64,000 bases of DNA from Helicoverpa zea (GCF_022581195.2 NC_061460.1:12001501-12065500); one strand, 5' to 3'; positions 10,620-23,770 are shown, counted from the first letter of the stretch. Translations and numbers: made by a program. The notes: generated from the letters alone by a model not told the origin.

Positions 10620-12030
10620 CACAATCGGGTAAGAAACAACTTCAGATATACGGTTAGCTGAAGCTTGTTTACATTTGAAGACAAAAAACTGTATTATTCG
10701 GCAGCTATAATCAATCAATGGATCCATTATCAATCGTATTACGTATTCATTATCGATAACATGTTTATTTTAACTACAATGTGCATAAAACATAGATACT
10801 TGTGTCTGACTAAGGTTGACACTTACATATAACTTGACTTTAGTCAAGTAAATAAGGAAGATTTTTCAAAAAGGCCACAAAAAAACTATAAATAATGAAA
10901 AGTTTACAGTTTCCATTAATACCAAAATTGTATCATACTTTGCACAATGAGTTCCAATATTTTTGAAACCGCCATAAAAATTGTAACTCACCGTGCAATT
11001 TCTAAACATAGACACAAGGTATCAATGCTCAATTACACCGCCCTACCAATTAAACAAAAGGAAAAGCGTGAAACGATACACCATTTAAATTTCTAACGTG
11101 TTGCTTAATACTTCAAGGCTGGGTAAGTTACCTATGGCTACTGTCTAGAGAAAAGTAAGCCCTATTATTTTTTTTATGAATGAAATCAGTAACTTACAGT
11201 ACTTTAGAGAAATTTCATTGATTTCATCATCCGCAGTTCTACCAAACGAACAAAGAACTGCAGTTAGAACACGTGCATTCAATCACAGTAGTATTTGGTT
11301 TTCCTATTAAATAATTTAATATTGAAGGTAGAATTTTATTTCAACACGTTGCTTTTGCTCTTTTTCAGTTATTATGGCGGCATCCTGCGAAAGCCTTTCA
11401 AAAACTAAGTTCTGTTTAAACTTGCCCACTTATGAAATAGTTGAATATTTAATATATGACGGAGCCCCGAGCTTGTCCATAGTAATTATTATCAACATAT
11501 ATATATTTCTGCAAGCCAGTTTATTCCTTTAGACGCAGATAAAAATAAATAACATAGTAATGCTTTTACTCTGAATAAAATGTAAAATAAAACAGTTAAT
11601 TGTACATTGCCAACGGAGCCGGCTGCAAAATGCCTGACAGGCTTATAAATTGCATCTGAGTAGGTTGAATAAAATTAAAAAAGTTTTCTGTTTTTATAGG
11701 GCTCTAGTTGAATATGAAGATAAAGTGGTTTGAAAAAACATTGTCAACGTTTCGGTTAGGGCAATTCAAGAAAACAACGACTTTAAGTAATGAAGAGCAC
11801 TAAGAAGAAGAATTTGAATAGGTATGCAGCATAACCTCATTAGCGTATTTGTAAGACCTACAAACAACTAAAGAACGGTTAGGATGGTAGATTTCTGACA
11901 GAAGCCTCATGTAATATGCCAAAAAGGTACTGTCCATAACCAAAAGGAATTATGTCCTGGTTTATAGGAACGAGCATAATGATAATGAACTATTAAAAAT
12001 ATTAAATCAGCCCAAGTATTTAAATTAAGA
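10620..12030. other. AT-rich sequence, no gene seen
   Basis: Nothing convincing on either strand. GGAGCCGGCTGCA at about 11616 is a short echo of the inverted-duplication arms at 8.6 kb. Confidence 0.5.
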
Positions 12031-12328
12031 AAAAGAATCGGCCAAGTGCGAGTCGGACTCGCGCACGAAGGGTTCCGTACCAGAGCAAAGATGAGCAAAA
12101 AAATCACGTTTGTTGTATGGGAGCCCCCCCAATATATTTATTTTATTCTAATTTTCAGTTGTTTTCATTTGTTGTGTGTGTGTGAAAATTTCAGCTCTCT
12201 AACTATCACGGTTCATGATATACAGACTGGTGAGTGGTGACAGACGGACGGACGGGCGGACGGACGGACGCACAGAGGAGCGAAAACATTAGAGTCCCGT
12301 TTTACCCTTTGGGTACGGAACCCTAAAA
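12031..12328 (+). mobile_element. lepidopteran dispersed repeat (GGGTTCCGTAC family)
   Basis: A complete copy opposite in orientation to 8136-8425: it starts CGGCCAAGTGCGAGTCGGAC, contains a GGAC microsatellite at about 12241-12275 and ends TACGGAACCCTA. Confidence 0.75.
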
Positions 12329-12888
12329 TAGGAGATAATATTGCTTTTTGATACAGAAAGACAATATCATCTCGCTTGCTAAGTTCAGTCAAGTTACACA
12401 ATGATTCTACATACACTTGCCAAGTTTCGAACTAGTACTTCAAAAATTTAACTATGTCAGTTTAATTTGCACTTAAAAGCGTGCAGCATAAGACACATTT
12501 TTGAGAGTTGTGTTATCATAAAGTTAAGAAGCATGGAAGTAGGTAAATGCAAAATAGCTTAAACGAATCGGAACAGGGCAAGTAGATGATGACTTAACTA
12601 ACAAAAATTACGTAAAAATTTAAGTTCCGTATAAAACGTTCGGTGATAAATTAGAACCGACACTTCTTCCGTTCCGACATCTATAAATTAATATGTGAAA
12701 ATATAGCATGCATCTTTAGACGCAGGGTACATAATATTTATAGCATGCGAGTTACAATGTAAGTTGGGTTTCAAGTAAAAACTTGAATATATTATTAGCA
12801 TAGCACGCTAGAAATATTGCTGATTTTACTGTTTAGTGAACTGAGAAGAAAAACAACACATGAAATTGCAAAACTCATCATTTGTCTA
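12329..12888. other. no gene seen
   Basis: Nothing recognised. Confidence 0.5.
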
Positions 12889-13015
12889 GACTTTTCCCAA
12901 CTACGGAAGGGTGCTTTCAGTCTAACATTACCCGGGCAACCCAATACCCTTATTTGAGACTGGTTGCAAGGCTCTGGCTTCTGACTACCCGTAAGGACTG
13001 CCAAAGATGTTCAAA
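12889..13015 (-). mobile_element. degraded SINE, family A
   Basis: CTTTTCCCAACTACG, TTACCCGGGCAACCCAATAC and CTTCTGACTACCCGTAA are the family A tail in reverse. It is diverged and truncated at both ends. Confidence 0.7.
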
Positions 13016-13934
13016 TGACACCAAACAACCCATAGTATTTTCGTCGAAATTCCCCTTAACTAGAGCATTCGAAGAATTTGTTACATACGTATTTTAGGAA
13101 ATACCGTAAACTTAGAAGGAAACAATTGGTTCTAGTTTTTTTTTCTACGTAATATAACGATTTAAAATAAGCATCGCGTGCCAAAAGCTTGGCAATCAGT
13201 AATAAAATGTCGATTCAGATATTATTTTAGCCATTTTGCTATTTTTTTATTGTTTTGAACATGAAGGTCTTAATGATGAAAAAGAGTAAATGTAGCAGAT
13301 ATGAGAATGAGAATTTAGAGATGGCTACATTATTAGAGGGAGTTTAGCTTTTGTTTTAGTTACTTGAATACATCAATTTAATACAAAATTATTGTTGGAG
13401 GAAATATCTTCTGTAAATACATTCATCATCGTCATCCTAATGCCTTTATCCCAATTCTATTTAGGGTCTCAAGCTATAGTTCCTCTGTACCTACTCTATA
13501 AACGTAAAATGGCAAATTTTGTGACATATAGATACGCGAATGATCTAGATATTTGAATACTTACTTATTTTCCTGCAAAGGCCTCACATTTAGGAAATGC
13601 ATAACCAAATGACGTAAGCTAATTTATAAACAAAAATATTAGGTAATTAAAACACTTCATTAACATATCGTAAACATAACATCTTATTAAGTATGTAGTA
13701 ATTTGTTCCCACTGTTGGGCTAAAGTTCCCGTTATCAAAAGGTTGTTGACCGTAGCATGGTCGATCATATATTTGGGTTAGTAAGTACATGTTCGGTTGC
13801 ATTTTATTTATTGCTAGTTATGACTGGCGTTGGCGGCTTTGGTTAAACTTAGTTTTTATTCAAATTAATATGGTTGTATAGTCAGCAAGAGGAAACAGAA
13901 AGGGGGGCGTTTTTTGGGGTGTGGTAATCTTCTT
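13016..13934. other. AT-rich sequence, no gene seen
   Basis: Nothing recognised. Confidence 0.5.
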
Positions 13935-14122
13935 ATGCCCGTTTTCACCAACAATCTCTTAACGCTTCCCTAATTAAGTGTCACTTAGAATAAGGATTCC
14001 CCCTATACTTAAAGGTTATAAGAGACACTTAAAGTTTGGTGAAAACAAAATTCGTATTAAGCGTTCCCTAAATGCTCTTAGGGGATCCCTAAATTTAGGT
14101 ATTTGTTGGTGAAAATGGACAT
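13935..14122. mobile_element. fold-back MITE (TTTTCACCAACAA family)
   Basis: The ends CCCGTTTTCACCAACAA and TTGTTGGTGAAAATGGAC are inverted, and an internal TTTGGTGAAAAC repeats the motif. About 190 bp, non-coding. Confidence 0.65.
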
Positions 14123-15640
14123 CAGATCTCTTTAGAGCTAACTTTAAATAAATGACTTTGATTTGGAAGTCCATTAAAACTTTGAAAAAATAAACAAAAT
14201 TCCTGAGCACTAAAGTCTCGAACTCAACTTTAAAGCTAATTTTATCCTACCTTTGACAGCTAGGTTCATACGGGACATTATAAAGTGCAAGTTTTTGTGT
14301 TGTAGACTTTTATTACTGACAGTACCTTCTATTAGACGATTTATCCAGATCACTCAGTAATCTTCTATAATCTTATAAGGCGTGACCTGATTCAACTTCA
14401 AGACCATTCGTTGGCCCTATTTTTTTTTTTATAACTGATCTTGTTAGGTTTTGAAGAACGACTATTTTTCAAACAAGAAGAGTTTATCTTCAGAAGCGGC
14501 AAACAAAAATGTTCCTTTCTTTCGAAAAATCAAAAAATACATACCTACCTACTATTGAGTACTTATACCGTTCTTATAATGCAATTAGGTAACTACATAA
14601 ACGGACTTCAAATAAATAATAGCTAAGAAGTTAGAAATTCACTCACAAAAAAAATGTGAATACCTAGAAGGATTTCCCCGCTATAATCAAACACATACCT
14701 ATTTCACATAAATATGCATACCTACTGGAAAAAAATTGTATTGGAATGCTTTTGGCATTATGAAAGTTCCGCAGAAAATAGTACAATATCTCTAATTAAT
14801 CATAAGATCAAGAATTTAAGTTTTGACTTTAAAAAACTTGCAATCATTAGTTTTGACGGCAAGCATTATTTAACATTTACTTATCTTTGAGTCATAGTAT
14901 AAAATTTAAAAGTGTGTCTTATTCAAATTAGGATTAATTAATACATGTCGATTTCTATCGTGAGATTTTTCACTGTTCTTGTTTATGAGTCAACTTCCTC
15001 AATTCATTTCGACAAAACTAATATTCATACATAAATTGTAGATTTAGGAACTTCAAATTCAAATAATAATTAATGAATTTCCTCCTACAAAAACAATAGA
15101 TTTAGTATCTTCATTTCTGAAACTTAAATAACAAAATTCCTCCTAACTTTACGGAGCTTGAAAATACCAACAAAAAATTCATCAATATTCAATTCAAGAT
15201 ATTCAGTCATCACTCACTATTTTCTCTCGCAACGCAAGTAGAGCATAAAAAAAAAATTTAATTTAATGTTTTATTATTACAGCAAATATTCTTCAGTTAC
15301 AAAGACTGTATGCACGCACACGCTTCAATATTAACTGAACTAAAACAAAAGGCAAACGGTGACATGGGAACATATGAACAAGACCTGAGAAAAAGTAAAA
15401 GAAGTAGGTACGAAAGAAAATAATAAAAGAGTTGATACATCGATCTGATTTTAGGGACCTCTTGAAGTAATTCCTTTTCTTCAATACGCTTTAGAAATAA
15501 ACCGTTTAAAAGCTGTGACCACGCTTATTTTAACCCAAGATGTCACTGTAGCAACGAACGACCGGCTAAACATTTAAACTCCCCTGAAGTTAAACTCAAA
15601 TAAATAATACCAGAAACTAAAAATTTGTTAAAGAACTCAC
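14123..15640. other. AT-rich sequence, no gene seen
   Basis: Nothing convincing. If the transcript beginning at 15.7 kb is real, this is the start of its first intron. Confidence 0.5.
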
Positions 15641-15790
15641 CTTATAAAAAATCACCAAAAGCAGGCAAGACAAATATCCCAATATCACTAATAACACTTT
15701 ATTCACTGCACAAACACGCACACATCTTTTACCGACTTCGGAACTGCGACAAACGTGCGCCTACGCTCGTTGCGACTTTGCGACTGGTTC
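15641..15790 (-). other. putative 5' non-coding first exon of a minus-strand transcript (gene B)
   Basis: On the minus strand a GC-rich, CpG-containing block (about 15800-15740) passes into a GT-rich stretch that looks like an insect 5' UTR (TGTGCAGTGAATAAAGTG and onward). It ends at a consensus donor, TATAAG|GTGAGT, with exon end 15641. The only ATG opens an 8-codon upstream frame that ends in TAA before the donor, so the exon would be non-coding. The start site is not resolved. The coding part would lie to the left, possibly off the window. It cannot serve gene A at 29-31 kb unless transcripts are trans-spliced, because it lies downstream of that gene's exons. Confidence 0.45.
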
Positions 15791-16420
15791 GATCATTCGA
15801 TGTCAAGTTTACGTAGCTATTCGGGTTATGTCGCTTCTGTGTCGTCGGTGTACGCTAGCATTATGTTGGTTATGTCAGGAAATATAATAGTGCAGTATAA
15901 TAGTGTAACACATGAATGATAATAAACAAAAAATCTTGGTGAAATGGTAACAATATGGTCAAGAATGCTTAGTTGTATGAGTAAGAAGATTGTTGCTGTA
16001 ATAATGTTGCTAAACATGACGCAGATCATAAGTATGATGTTTTAGAAGATAATAATGTCGTCACACTAACAATAAGAAAATTGGCTGACGTCTAACAAAA
16101 CACAGTGATTCAGTTGCATGGAATGATGCAAAACAAATATTAAAGAATCACAAAACTAAACTATATGTATAGGGCTATAAAATATAGTAACAAATGAAGA
16201 AGCTAGTATTAAAAGAAAAGAGACAGTGAAACAAATAATTATATAATAGAAAACTGTAGTCCCAAAGACTAATGCCTTAAAAATTTTGATTCCAAACATT
16301 TCTACTGTATTTCCTATTAGCATTGTTGTATATGAAAACAAGTAAGATAAACTCCAACCCGGAAACGGATTTTGGCAATAAACCCTAAAAACTTAATGAA
16401 GAAAGATCTACTACATAATA
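15791..16420. other. no gene seen; presumed upstream flank of gene B
   Basis: AT-rich sequence with only short chance open frames. Confidence 0.45.
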
Positions 16421-16845
16421 TATCGGGTGTGTCGTTCACAATCACATTAAATCATATCGCATATACTTTATGATATTCTATGGCGAATTGTAAAAAAAAT
16501 AACCTAATCCATTCAGTGGTTTAACCACAGGAGTCATTTTTCGTTTTTATAAATTACAACATCATGTGTAAAGCAGAGATAAAGTTATATAGGAGTATCG
16601 TATGTTTTGATCAGTTGACAGCTGTCAGTTTTAAGGGAGAATTTCAGTTGTTTGTAATGACTGACTTTTATATGGTGTTCTAATTTTTGCACATTTTTAT
16701 TCCATTTACTTTGTTTGAAAAAATCATTTTTTTATTTTTACATTTCTCATTTTATCATTTCTTTTATCTTTGTGTTAATCGACATATATTAACCAGTATA
16801 TTAACGCATTTAATTTAATGTGATTATGAACGACACACCCGATAT
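16421..16845. mobile_element. TIR MITE (TATCGGGTGTGTCGTTCA family)
   Basis: The inverted ends of about 32 bp begin TATCGGGTGTGTCGTTCA and differ by one base within the first 30. TA on both sides fits a Tc1/mariner-type target. The interior is AT-rich with no transposase. Confidence 0.8.
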
Positions 16846-17918
16846 AATTGCAAAAGGTGGTATTAAAGAAATACTTTCTTTTGTAAAAGGAGACGATGAG
16901 CAGACAAACTTCACCGTTGAACTAGCTACTGTTCTCATTGATTATACGCACTGCTGGCTACCAGAAATTATAATACAAATACCAGAGATATACAGTTGAA
17001 TACTATCTCTATTTTTATTGCAATAAGGTTTCTTTTAGCTCGTACTGTTAAAGAAGGGAGATGAACTCATAAACATAGCTTGGGGAGACGTTTAAGACAA
17101 TTTTCGCTCAAAATTACCTTCATTTGTTTTTATTTAGAATGCCTCGTTTATTTTGAACTAGACTGCTGAACAAGAAGTCTTTGGGTACAAATTCTTGGAT
17201 GGAGTGGAATTTTAACAAGTTTACTTGGTAAGTAGTAGCTTGAAATCTGGAGTTTGTCCATTGATTACAATAGAATCTAAAACGATAGTTAAAGATAACG
17301 TTCATGAATATTACATGTATTTTAAAGCCTCATTATATTTCATGATACAGAATTAATTTAGGAAATTGAACGGCATTTTATTCGCTTCAATAAAGTAATC
17401 GAACCAGTGAACCTTGCAACCGGAATAACGTTCCACGCGAATGCACTTCTGACCCTGACTAATGCTGATGATACAGGAAGCCGACCCTCCCTATAAAGGT
17501 CCCCTTTCAACACAAGCGTCTCTCGCATGCTGCCTACGAAAGTACTGAACTAATGATGCATTGGTAGTGCTAGTCGCTGACCTTGCGACAGATGTTAGTC
17601 TTTGAAGTGCACCTCAATTGGTACCCTTGACTTTAGTTGAACGGTTGATGTTACATCAAGTCTTGATATAATAAAGGGAAGGAGAGGCAAACAAAATTGG
17701 TATAAACTATACTTGAATGTGATTGAAGCTTTGGTAGTCTAGTATTTGTAGCGACATCGGCAGTCACAAATATTTTAGACGCAACTGCTTAAGTAGGTAT
17801 CTAAATCAGGTATGACGACTCACGAGTGCCCATACCAAAGTTATAGCGACAATGTTTTTTACTGTGGCTTAAACAGGTACGATCTGGAGTCTATTAATAG
17901 TATCTCTAACAAGAATGT
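16846..17918. other. no gene seen; GC bump at 17400-17660
   Basis: Around 17490 the sequence CCCTATAAAGG looks like a TATA box within a less AT-rich stretch, but no donor or reading frame follows. Not promoted to a promoter call. Confidence 0.4.
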
Positions 17919-18048
17919 CTAACCGTGAGTTGCACAAAGCTTCATTAAATCTATTGCTAACACTTTTTATCTGGTTGACAAAGAAAGAATCAGCAATAGG
18001 TTCAAAGAAGCAGCAACTTTAATGGAGCTTTATGCAACTGACGGTTAG
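17919..18048. mobile_element. fold-back MITE (CAGTTGCACAAAG family)
   Basis: Second copy of the element at 6088-6236. The ends CTAACCGTGAGTTGCACAAA and TTATGCAACTGACGGTTAG are inverted. It is shorter because part of one inner arm is deleted. Confidence 0.75.
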
Positions 18049-21013
18049 GCATTTTTATTAATAAAATTTAATGCTTCAAGCGTAACTTTTGTTAGTAAAT
18101 TGGATGCATCACCTTTCTCATATATTAACATCTGGCATTCCAAGTTTTCATCAATCTTTATACCATCAGTATCTATGACAGTTCTATTACACCGTGAAAT
18201 CTTTACCATCAAAGCTATTATTAGGGAAGCCGACAGCATCAAGAATATGAGCCAACAAAAGTTAGATCAACATCTGTCGTAAGTCCAAAGTAATGGTCTT
18301 AAAACTAGGCCTAGCAAACACCACAGCAAACACGCAAGACCCGTTACATAGAATGACAAACGGCTTGACACTATTTTTGCAAATTCATAGAAATAACGAC
18401 CATGCATTACAGTATAATGATATTCTTTGGAGACGAGAACAGGGGCAGTTTAAAATAAGATAAAAATGCTGTCACGTACAAGATCTTTGCTGTGATTACG
18501 TAAAATGATGTAGGGTTATAGAACTAGTTCTTTGGTAGCATTTTTTTCATTTCATACTCATTTCTAAGTTGTTTGTGAAGAATGTGGTACGTTTAGATTC
18601 ACTAATCCTAATCTTACTACCGGAATTGGTTGAATTCTGGGAGTTTTTTTGCTGATTTGTTGTTATGATAAGTTTTTGCTGTTACCTAGGTTATTTTAAC
18701 TGCAATCTATGTCATCATCTGCTTAGCTTTTTGGGCTATCTTGCTACCTTTCTACAAGGAAATCTTTTAGCAGGATCTCTTGGTAATGTTCTGAATGACC
18801 AGCTTTCTTGACTTCTGACTCCTTATCAACAGTAAGCACTGAGAGGTCCAAATGTTGATGTAATTAGATAGTGCATAACGTGGTATTTTTAGAATATAAA
18901 CTACATAATATGATCTTCTTCATAATATGTATACATTAGTTCAGTTATAAAGCTGTATATGCTAAATAAATTATTTGATTGGCATCGACCAGAGTTCGCT
19001 AGGTTAGTAAACCTGCAAGATTACACGAATAGAAGAATCATAAAAACACGACGGCCAAGAAAAGAGGATAATTATATTACTTTAAAACTATAAATCGGAT
19101 GTTTAAACCGGTTTTTCTTGTGTTTATGTCGCAAAGTAAGACTACACGAGGAAAGCTTGTAAACATGAATCATCGGCCTCGCCGGGGGGTGAAATATATA
19201 GTGTGTGGTTAAGGTGCAACTTTCTGCAGAGGCGATAGCGATCAACAAAACGATGAGCTAAAATAATCATAAGTTGTATTACGAGATTTAAAAAGCATAT
19301 AGGCTTTACAAATTAATGTTGTTTAAAGTTTTATTCTTGTTGGCAATACGCACGAATAAAGATCATTTAAACGTATCCTGCCTACTTTAGAAGATAATGT
19401 TTTTCATAAGTAATAGATATATTTAAACCACAGCTGCAATGCTTATCAGAAAAATCGGATAGCAAAGGACAGAGAACATTTGGACGATATTACATTTTTG
19501 GCCATCTAAAGATATAATTATATCGCGAGACTATCAAAGCAATAAAAATATACAGTCAGTTTCACTTCTGAATTGCGATAGATGATAGACGAGAGATACT
19601 CTAACCGTTTTTACATACATATGAGACCGCAGCCACGTAAAACGACCAGCGAAGCAGTCTAAAGATCTCTCTATCACCGCTCTGCTCAAACTAGTACCAC
19701 AGCCCAAACAAACCAATCATTATAAAACCAATGGACAGCAAACAGCGTGTCCCAATCACTCTGTACCGTTGTGTTTATCTGTACCATCGCTCGGCTGCTG
19801 GAATCTAAACAATTTCAAGTTATTTACTGTAACTTGTTGGACGGAAATTTGATTTAGCATGTGATAGGTAGGTATTGGATTAAAATTGTCTGACCACAGT
19901 GCCTTAGCAGAATATTTGAAGGCTATTTTAGGTTAATATTAAAAAGAAGTGGAATAAGCATTAGCAGTTATTTTCAGATAATTAGTACTAACCATTTTTT
20001 AATTAATGAAGGAAGAAACACGACCTGGACCTACATAAGAAGATGATAAAAGAAGGATAATAATACCTATTGTATCGTTCTTAAGCAGAGTTAAGCACCT
20101 GTAACAGACTGGTCTTAGCTTTGACTTTGACATTGCATAGTAACTGAATTAGCTCTAGTAAATACAAATGCAGCTATATAGCATTAATAAATAATGCAAA
20201 TAGTTCCAAAGCTTTTAAATAAGAACACAACAAGACTTTACTACTTTAAATACAAAATTAAAATTATCATATTATGCTCTGTGAATAACCTAAGTCATTT
20301 CTTAAGATTCAATCAACTTTATATGAAACCGACTCTCGTTTAAAAGGATCCCATCAAGGCCCAGTGAAAGCGACTATTTTATCCCACTAGTGACTGTTAA
20401 AGTATCCTTATTGGTCTAGTCAACTCTAGTCTACTATTAAAAGTAATACAAGACCTATAAGCAAAAGCTAAATGCTTTAAACTTCCTTTTCTCATAGTTT
20501 GTAGTTTACCTTCGTAAATAGTATTTAAACTCGCGTCCTTTCATTGATATTATTAGATTTAGCTCATGTTGTAATATGGGTTATGGTTGCTACTTCCCTT
20601 TTTATATTACCATGGATAATTATTTGAAAATCAAATCAGCATCTTGAATATAAGCCTTGTCTAGATATTTTAAACTCGACCATTCCAGCTGATGATAGAT
20701 ATCGCTCAAGCCTAAATGTAATCCTGTTGAGCTTTCTACATTGTCTAAAAGTGTTAGTTACCTGCTACTCATAAGGGCTCCAGAAAGAGGTAACATGGTA
20801 GTCAACGGTATCAAGAAGGAATAAAGGTTAGTCAGTAAAAACCTGACACTCCCTACTGCTGCTCCAACTTCATTAGATATCAATGATATCAGATTCAGTT
20901 ATTGTTATTTATGTAAGACAGAAAAACAGAACCTATTAATGATATTGATAAGGCACTGAAATCTAGAATGAGATGCAACCATTGCTTAGCACTGATATTG
21001 TTTACGGCCTTTT
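18049..21013. other. AT-rich sequence, no gene seen
   Basis: Nearly 3 kb without a recognisable gene. A faint family C SINE echo lies at about 20770-20865 (GTCAGTAAAAACCTGACACT). Short frames such as 19534-19716 (minus) are unsupported. Confidence 0.5.
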
Positions 21014-21161
21014 TTATGGGAAAAACATCAAATGACCCCTCCCGCTGTGGGTTAGCATCTTGATCGGTCAGACTCTTACTGACTGAAAACCCATCACGTT
21101 ACTTTTTAAGCCCATTATGTACTAGGGCCGCGGAAACTCTTTCGAACAATCCCTCAGCTCT
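21014..21161 (-). mobile_element. SINE-like repeat, family C
   Basis: In reverse: AAATGACCCCTCCCGCTGTG, GTCAGACTCTTACTGACTG and GGGCCGCGGAAACTCTTTCG, matching 4416-4570. Confidence 0.75.
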
Positions 21162-21802
21162 ATATTGTTTAAACGCCTTACTGACAAAGCTAAAAATACC
21201 AAGAACGCTAAAAATACCTACAATGAAATTGGAAGAACTCAGTGTACAGATCGAAACACAAAGCCGAATGGCCTCATTCACGAAGCAATATGGCTTCCCC
21301 GACCTGAAGACAATGACATTCTAGGGAAAGTTCACCACAATGTGACGCTTCGGGAAATGGCTTCATTTTACTGAATGGTTCTAAACGATGCTTTATTGTT
21401 GATGTGGTGACGGTTTTTGAGTTTGAAGAAAACACTATTTAGTCATAATGTTGTGAATGAATATTGGCTTATTTTTTGGTCAAATGGCGGTGGTGGCCCA
21501 AACGTTAAAAAAAAAAAAAAAAACTTCCAAATACCATCCATATCATGTAATAGTTCCATAAAGTAATAAACTTCTGAATTGATACCAACTTCTTTTTTGG
21601 AAGTCGTTTTGAACATAGGTAATAAACAAAAATCCACAAAAACGAGACTTTTGACTAATCTAAAAATGAATCGCAAAATGTGTTGGTAAGCGCATAACTC
21701 ACAACGCCTGGACCAATTTGGCTAATTCTTTTTTTGTTGTATTTGTTATAGATAGATAGATATATTCTTTATTATGCACACCAATTAAAAAAACAACAAG
21801 AA
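21162..21802. other. no gene seen; transposon-like words near the end
   Basis: A run of 16-18 A lies at about 21509-21525. CCTGGACCAATTTGGCTAA at about 21708-21728 is a phrase common in lepidopteran repeats but could not be tied to a bounded element. Confidence 0.4.
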
Positions 21803-22268
21803 AAAAAATCGTTAAAAAAAACTTTTTAGAGTTAAACGGTTTTATCTTATGTGCACTGAAAACTAGAAATAAAAAAATAGTTACTTACCTGTCAACCTAC
21901 GTAGGTGTCCCGGTCATATTAAACTAAAATAAAACGTGGGGCCCATTAACTATTGCTGTAGTACTTTCTTCTAGAGGTATAATAGGTGTGGATTGCATCG
22001 ACTTACTATAATCGTAACTGGAGATTTTGACAATCAATAATCAGCCGTAGCAGCTTCACCCGCGAACGCCGAGCTCATGATCTACCAAAGTATAAAGATA
22101 TGCTTTGCCATAGGTAGGATTTCACAGGGGCCCCACGTTTTTATTTAGTTAATATGACCGGGACCACGCTACGTAGGTTGACAGGTAAGTAACTATATTT
22201 TTATTTTCTAGTTTTCAGTGCACATAAGATAAAACCGTTTAACTTAAAAGTTTTTTTACCGATTTTTT
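21803..22268. mobile_element. large TIR element with arms of about 140 bp
   Basis: Arms containing AAACGGTTTTATCTTATGTG, ACTTACCTGTCAACCTACGT and AACGTGGGGCCC recur in inverse order at the other end. The arms hold splice-donor look-alikes that are part of the repeat, not exons. No transposase is present. Confidence 0.75.
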
Positions 22269-22427
22269 ATTTTCTATTTTTTAGTATTTAATGAAAATGC
22301 GTACCGAATATTCCTCATTCTATCTAATTCATTTAGTGTATCATTATTACACGGTCTCTTACCTGACAATTTATTACAATCTAATTCCTCAATACATAGC
22401 CCTTCCAGATACTTTTTTTTTTAACAT

Positions 22428-22612
22428 CCCCAAAAATCATCACATGACTTCTCCTGCCGTGGGGTCAGCAGCGGTGAGGGAGTGTCAGACTCTTGACTAG
22501 AAACCGTTTTGTTCCGTCGTAGGCCTTTTATGTACCAGGGGCCGCGGTAACTCTTTTCGAACAATCTCGCAGCCCAGGCAGGCCTTGGCCCTGTTGGGCC
22601 CCGCTGGAGTTA
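22428..22612 (-). mobile_element. SINE-like repeat, family C, full-length
   Basis: In reverse it includes the whole family C body plus an extra GC-rich head (GGGCCCCGCTGG, AGGCCTTGGCC) also seen at about 55655-55700. It is therefore closest to the true 5' end of the family. Confidence 0.75.
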
Positions 22613-22621
22613 CTGACAGTT

Positions 22622-23370
22622 TTCTACTTGTGAAGCCCTTTTATTTGATACCCGTATTGGTGGGATTGATAAAAAATTGTTATCAGCCATTTGGAAGCGG
22701 CGGCCATCTTAGATTCAATTTTGCATAGTAAATTGTATTCTACTTGTTGAGACCTTTCATTTGATACCCATGTTGATGGGATTGATAAAACCTACGTTAT
22801 CCGCCATTTTATAGCGGCCGCCATCTTGGATTTCAATTTTGCATAGTAAATTGTATTCTACTGTTGAGACCTTTCATTTGATACCCATGTTGATGGGATT
22901 TATAAAACTTAAGTTATCCGCCATTTTGTAGAGGCCGCCATCTTGGATTTTAATTTTATATAGTACATTGTATTCTACTGGTTGAGAACTTTCATTTGAT
23001 ACCCATATTGATGGGATTGATAAAAACCTACGATCCGCCAGAAATAGATGTCTTTTGATTTGTTTGTTGAGTATGATAATGATATAAAAACCAAGTTATC
23101 CGCCATTTTTGTAGAGGCCGCCATCTTGGATTTTAATTTTATATAGTACATTGTATTCTACTGGTTGAGAACTTTCATTTGATACCCATATTGATGGGAT
23201 TGATAAAACCTACGTTATCCGCCATTTTGTAGCGGCCGCCATCTTGGATTTCAATTTTTTATAGTATATTGTATTCTGCTTTGAGCCCTTTCATTTGATA
23301 CCCATATTGATGGGATTGATAAAATCTGCGTTATCCGCCATTTTGTGCCGGCGGCCATATTGGATTTACA
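22622..23370. repeat. tandem array, about six units of about 117 bp, rich in GCCAT motifs
   Basis: The word TTTGATACCC recurs with spacings of 115, 117, 119, 182 and 117 bp. The 182-bp step holds a 63-bp insertion in one unit. Each unit carries CCGCCATTTTG and GGCCGCCATCTTGG, so there are about twelve GCCATNT sites, and several units have a GCGGCCGC site. GCCAT is the core of the YY1/Pho recognition motif. The array is not coding. Confidence 0.85.
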
Positions 23371-23690
23371 ATGTTATTGATATTACTATATTGTATTGTC
23401 ATCGAATTAAAGGTGTATACAAAATTTCAGATTAATCGGTTGACAGAAGAGGTGAAATTTGAATTACTAAATTGACCCAAGAATGAATAAATAAAACAAA
23501 CGGGTAAGCTAAATAAAACCGTTTAAAAAACAAAAATTTTGAAGTCGGTGACACAATGGGCGGTCTTATCGCTAAAAGCGATCTCTTACAGACAACCTTT
23601 GGATGGATTGTAAAAAAGGAAATAACCATATCGCAGGTAGTTTTGGTGCACTATGTATATATAATATTAATACATAAAACAATAACAAAT
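23371..23690. other. transposon-like flank of the tandem array
   Basis: GAAGTCGGTGACACAATGGG and GCGATCTCTTACAGACAACC are phrases common in lepidopteran repeats, so this is probably part of the element that carried the array. No boundaries could be set. Confidence 0.4.
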
Positions 23691-23770
23691 AAAATATAAT
23701 AAATATATATATATTTATATATATAATAGATAAATATAACAGAAATATGTATACATATATGATATATTAT
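23691..23770. repeat. AT microsatellite
   Basis: An irregular TA/ATAT run. It lies just downstream of the LINE fragment read on the minus strand and may derive from its 3' UTR. Confidence 0.7.

Noticed and set aside
17480..17530. TATA-box promoter (CCCTATAAAGG)
   Set aside because: No initiator, UTR-like exon or donor follows.
21886..22190. Good splice donors (CAG|GTAAGT-like) near 21.9 and 22.19 kb
   Set aside because: They are mirrored parts of the TIRs of the element at 21803-22268.
22622..23370. CRISPR-like array
   Set aside because: The repeats are long contiguous 117-bp units without unique spacers, in a eukaryotic genome.
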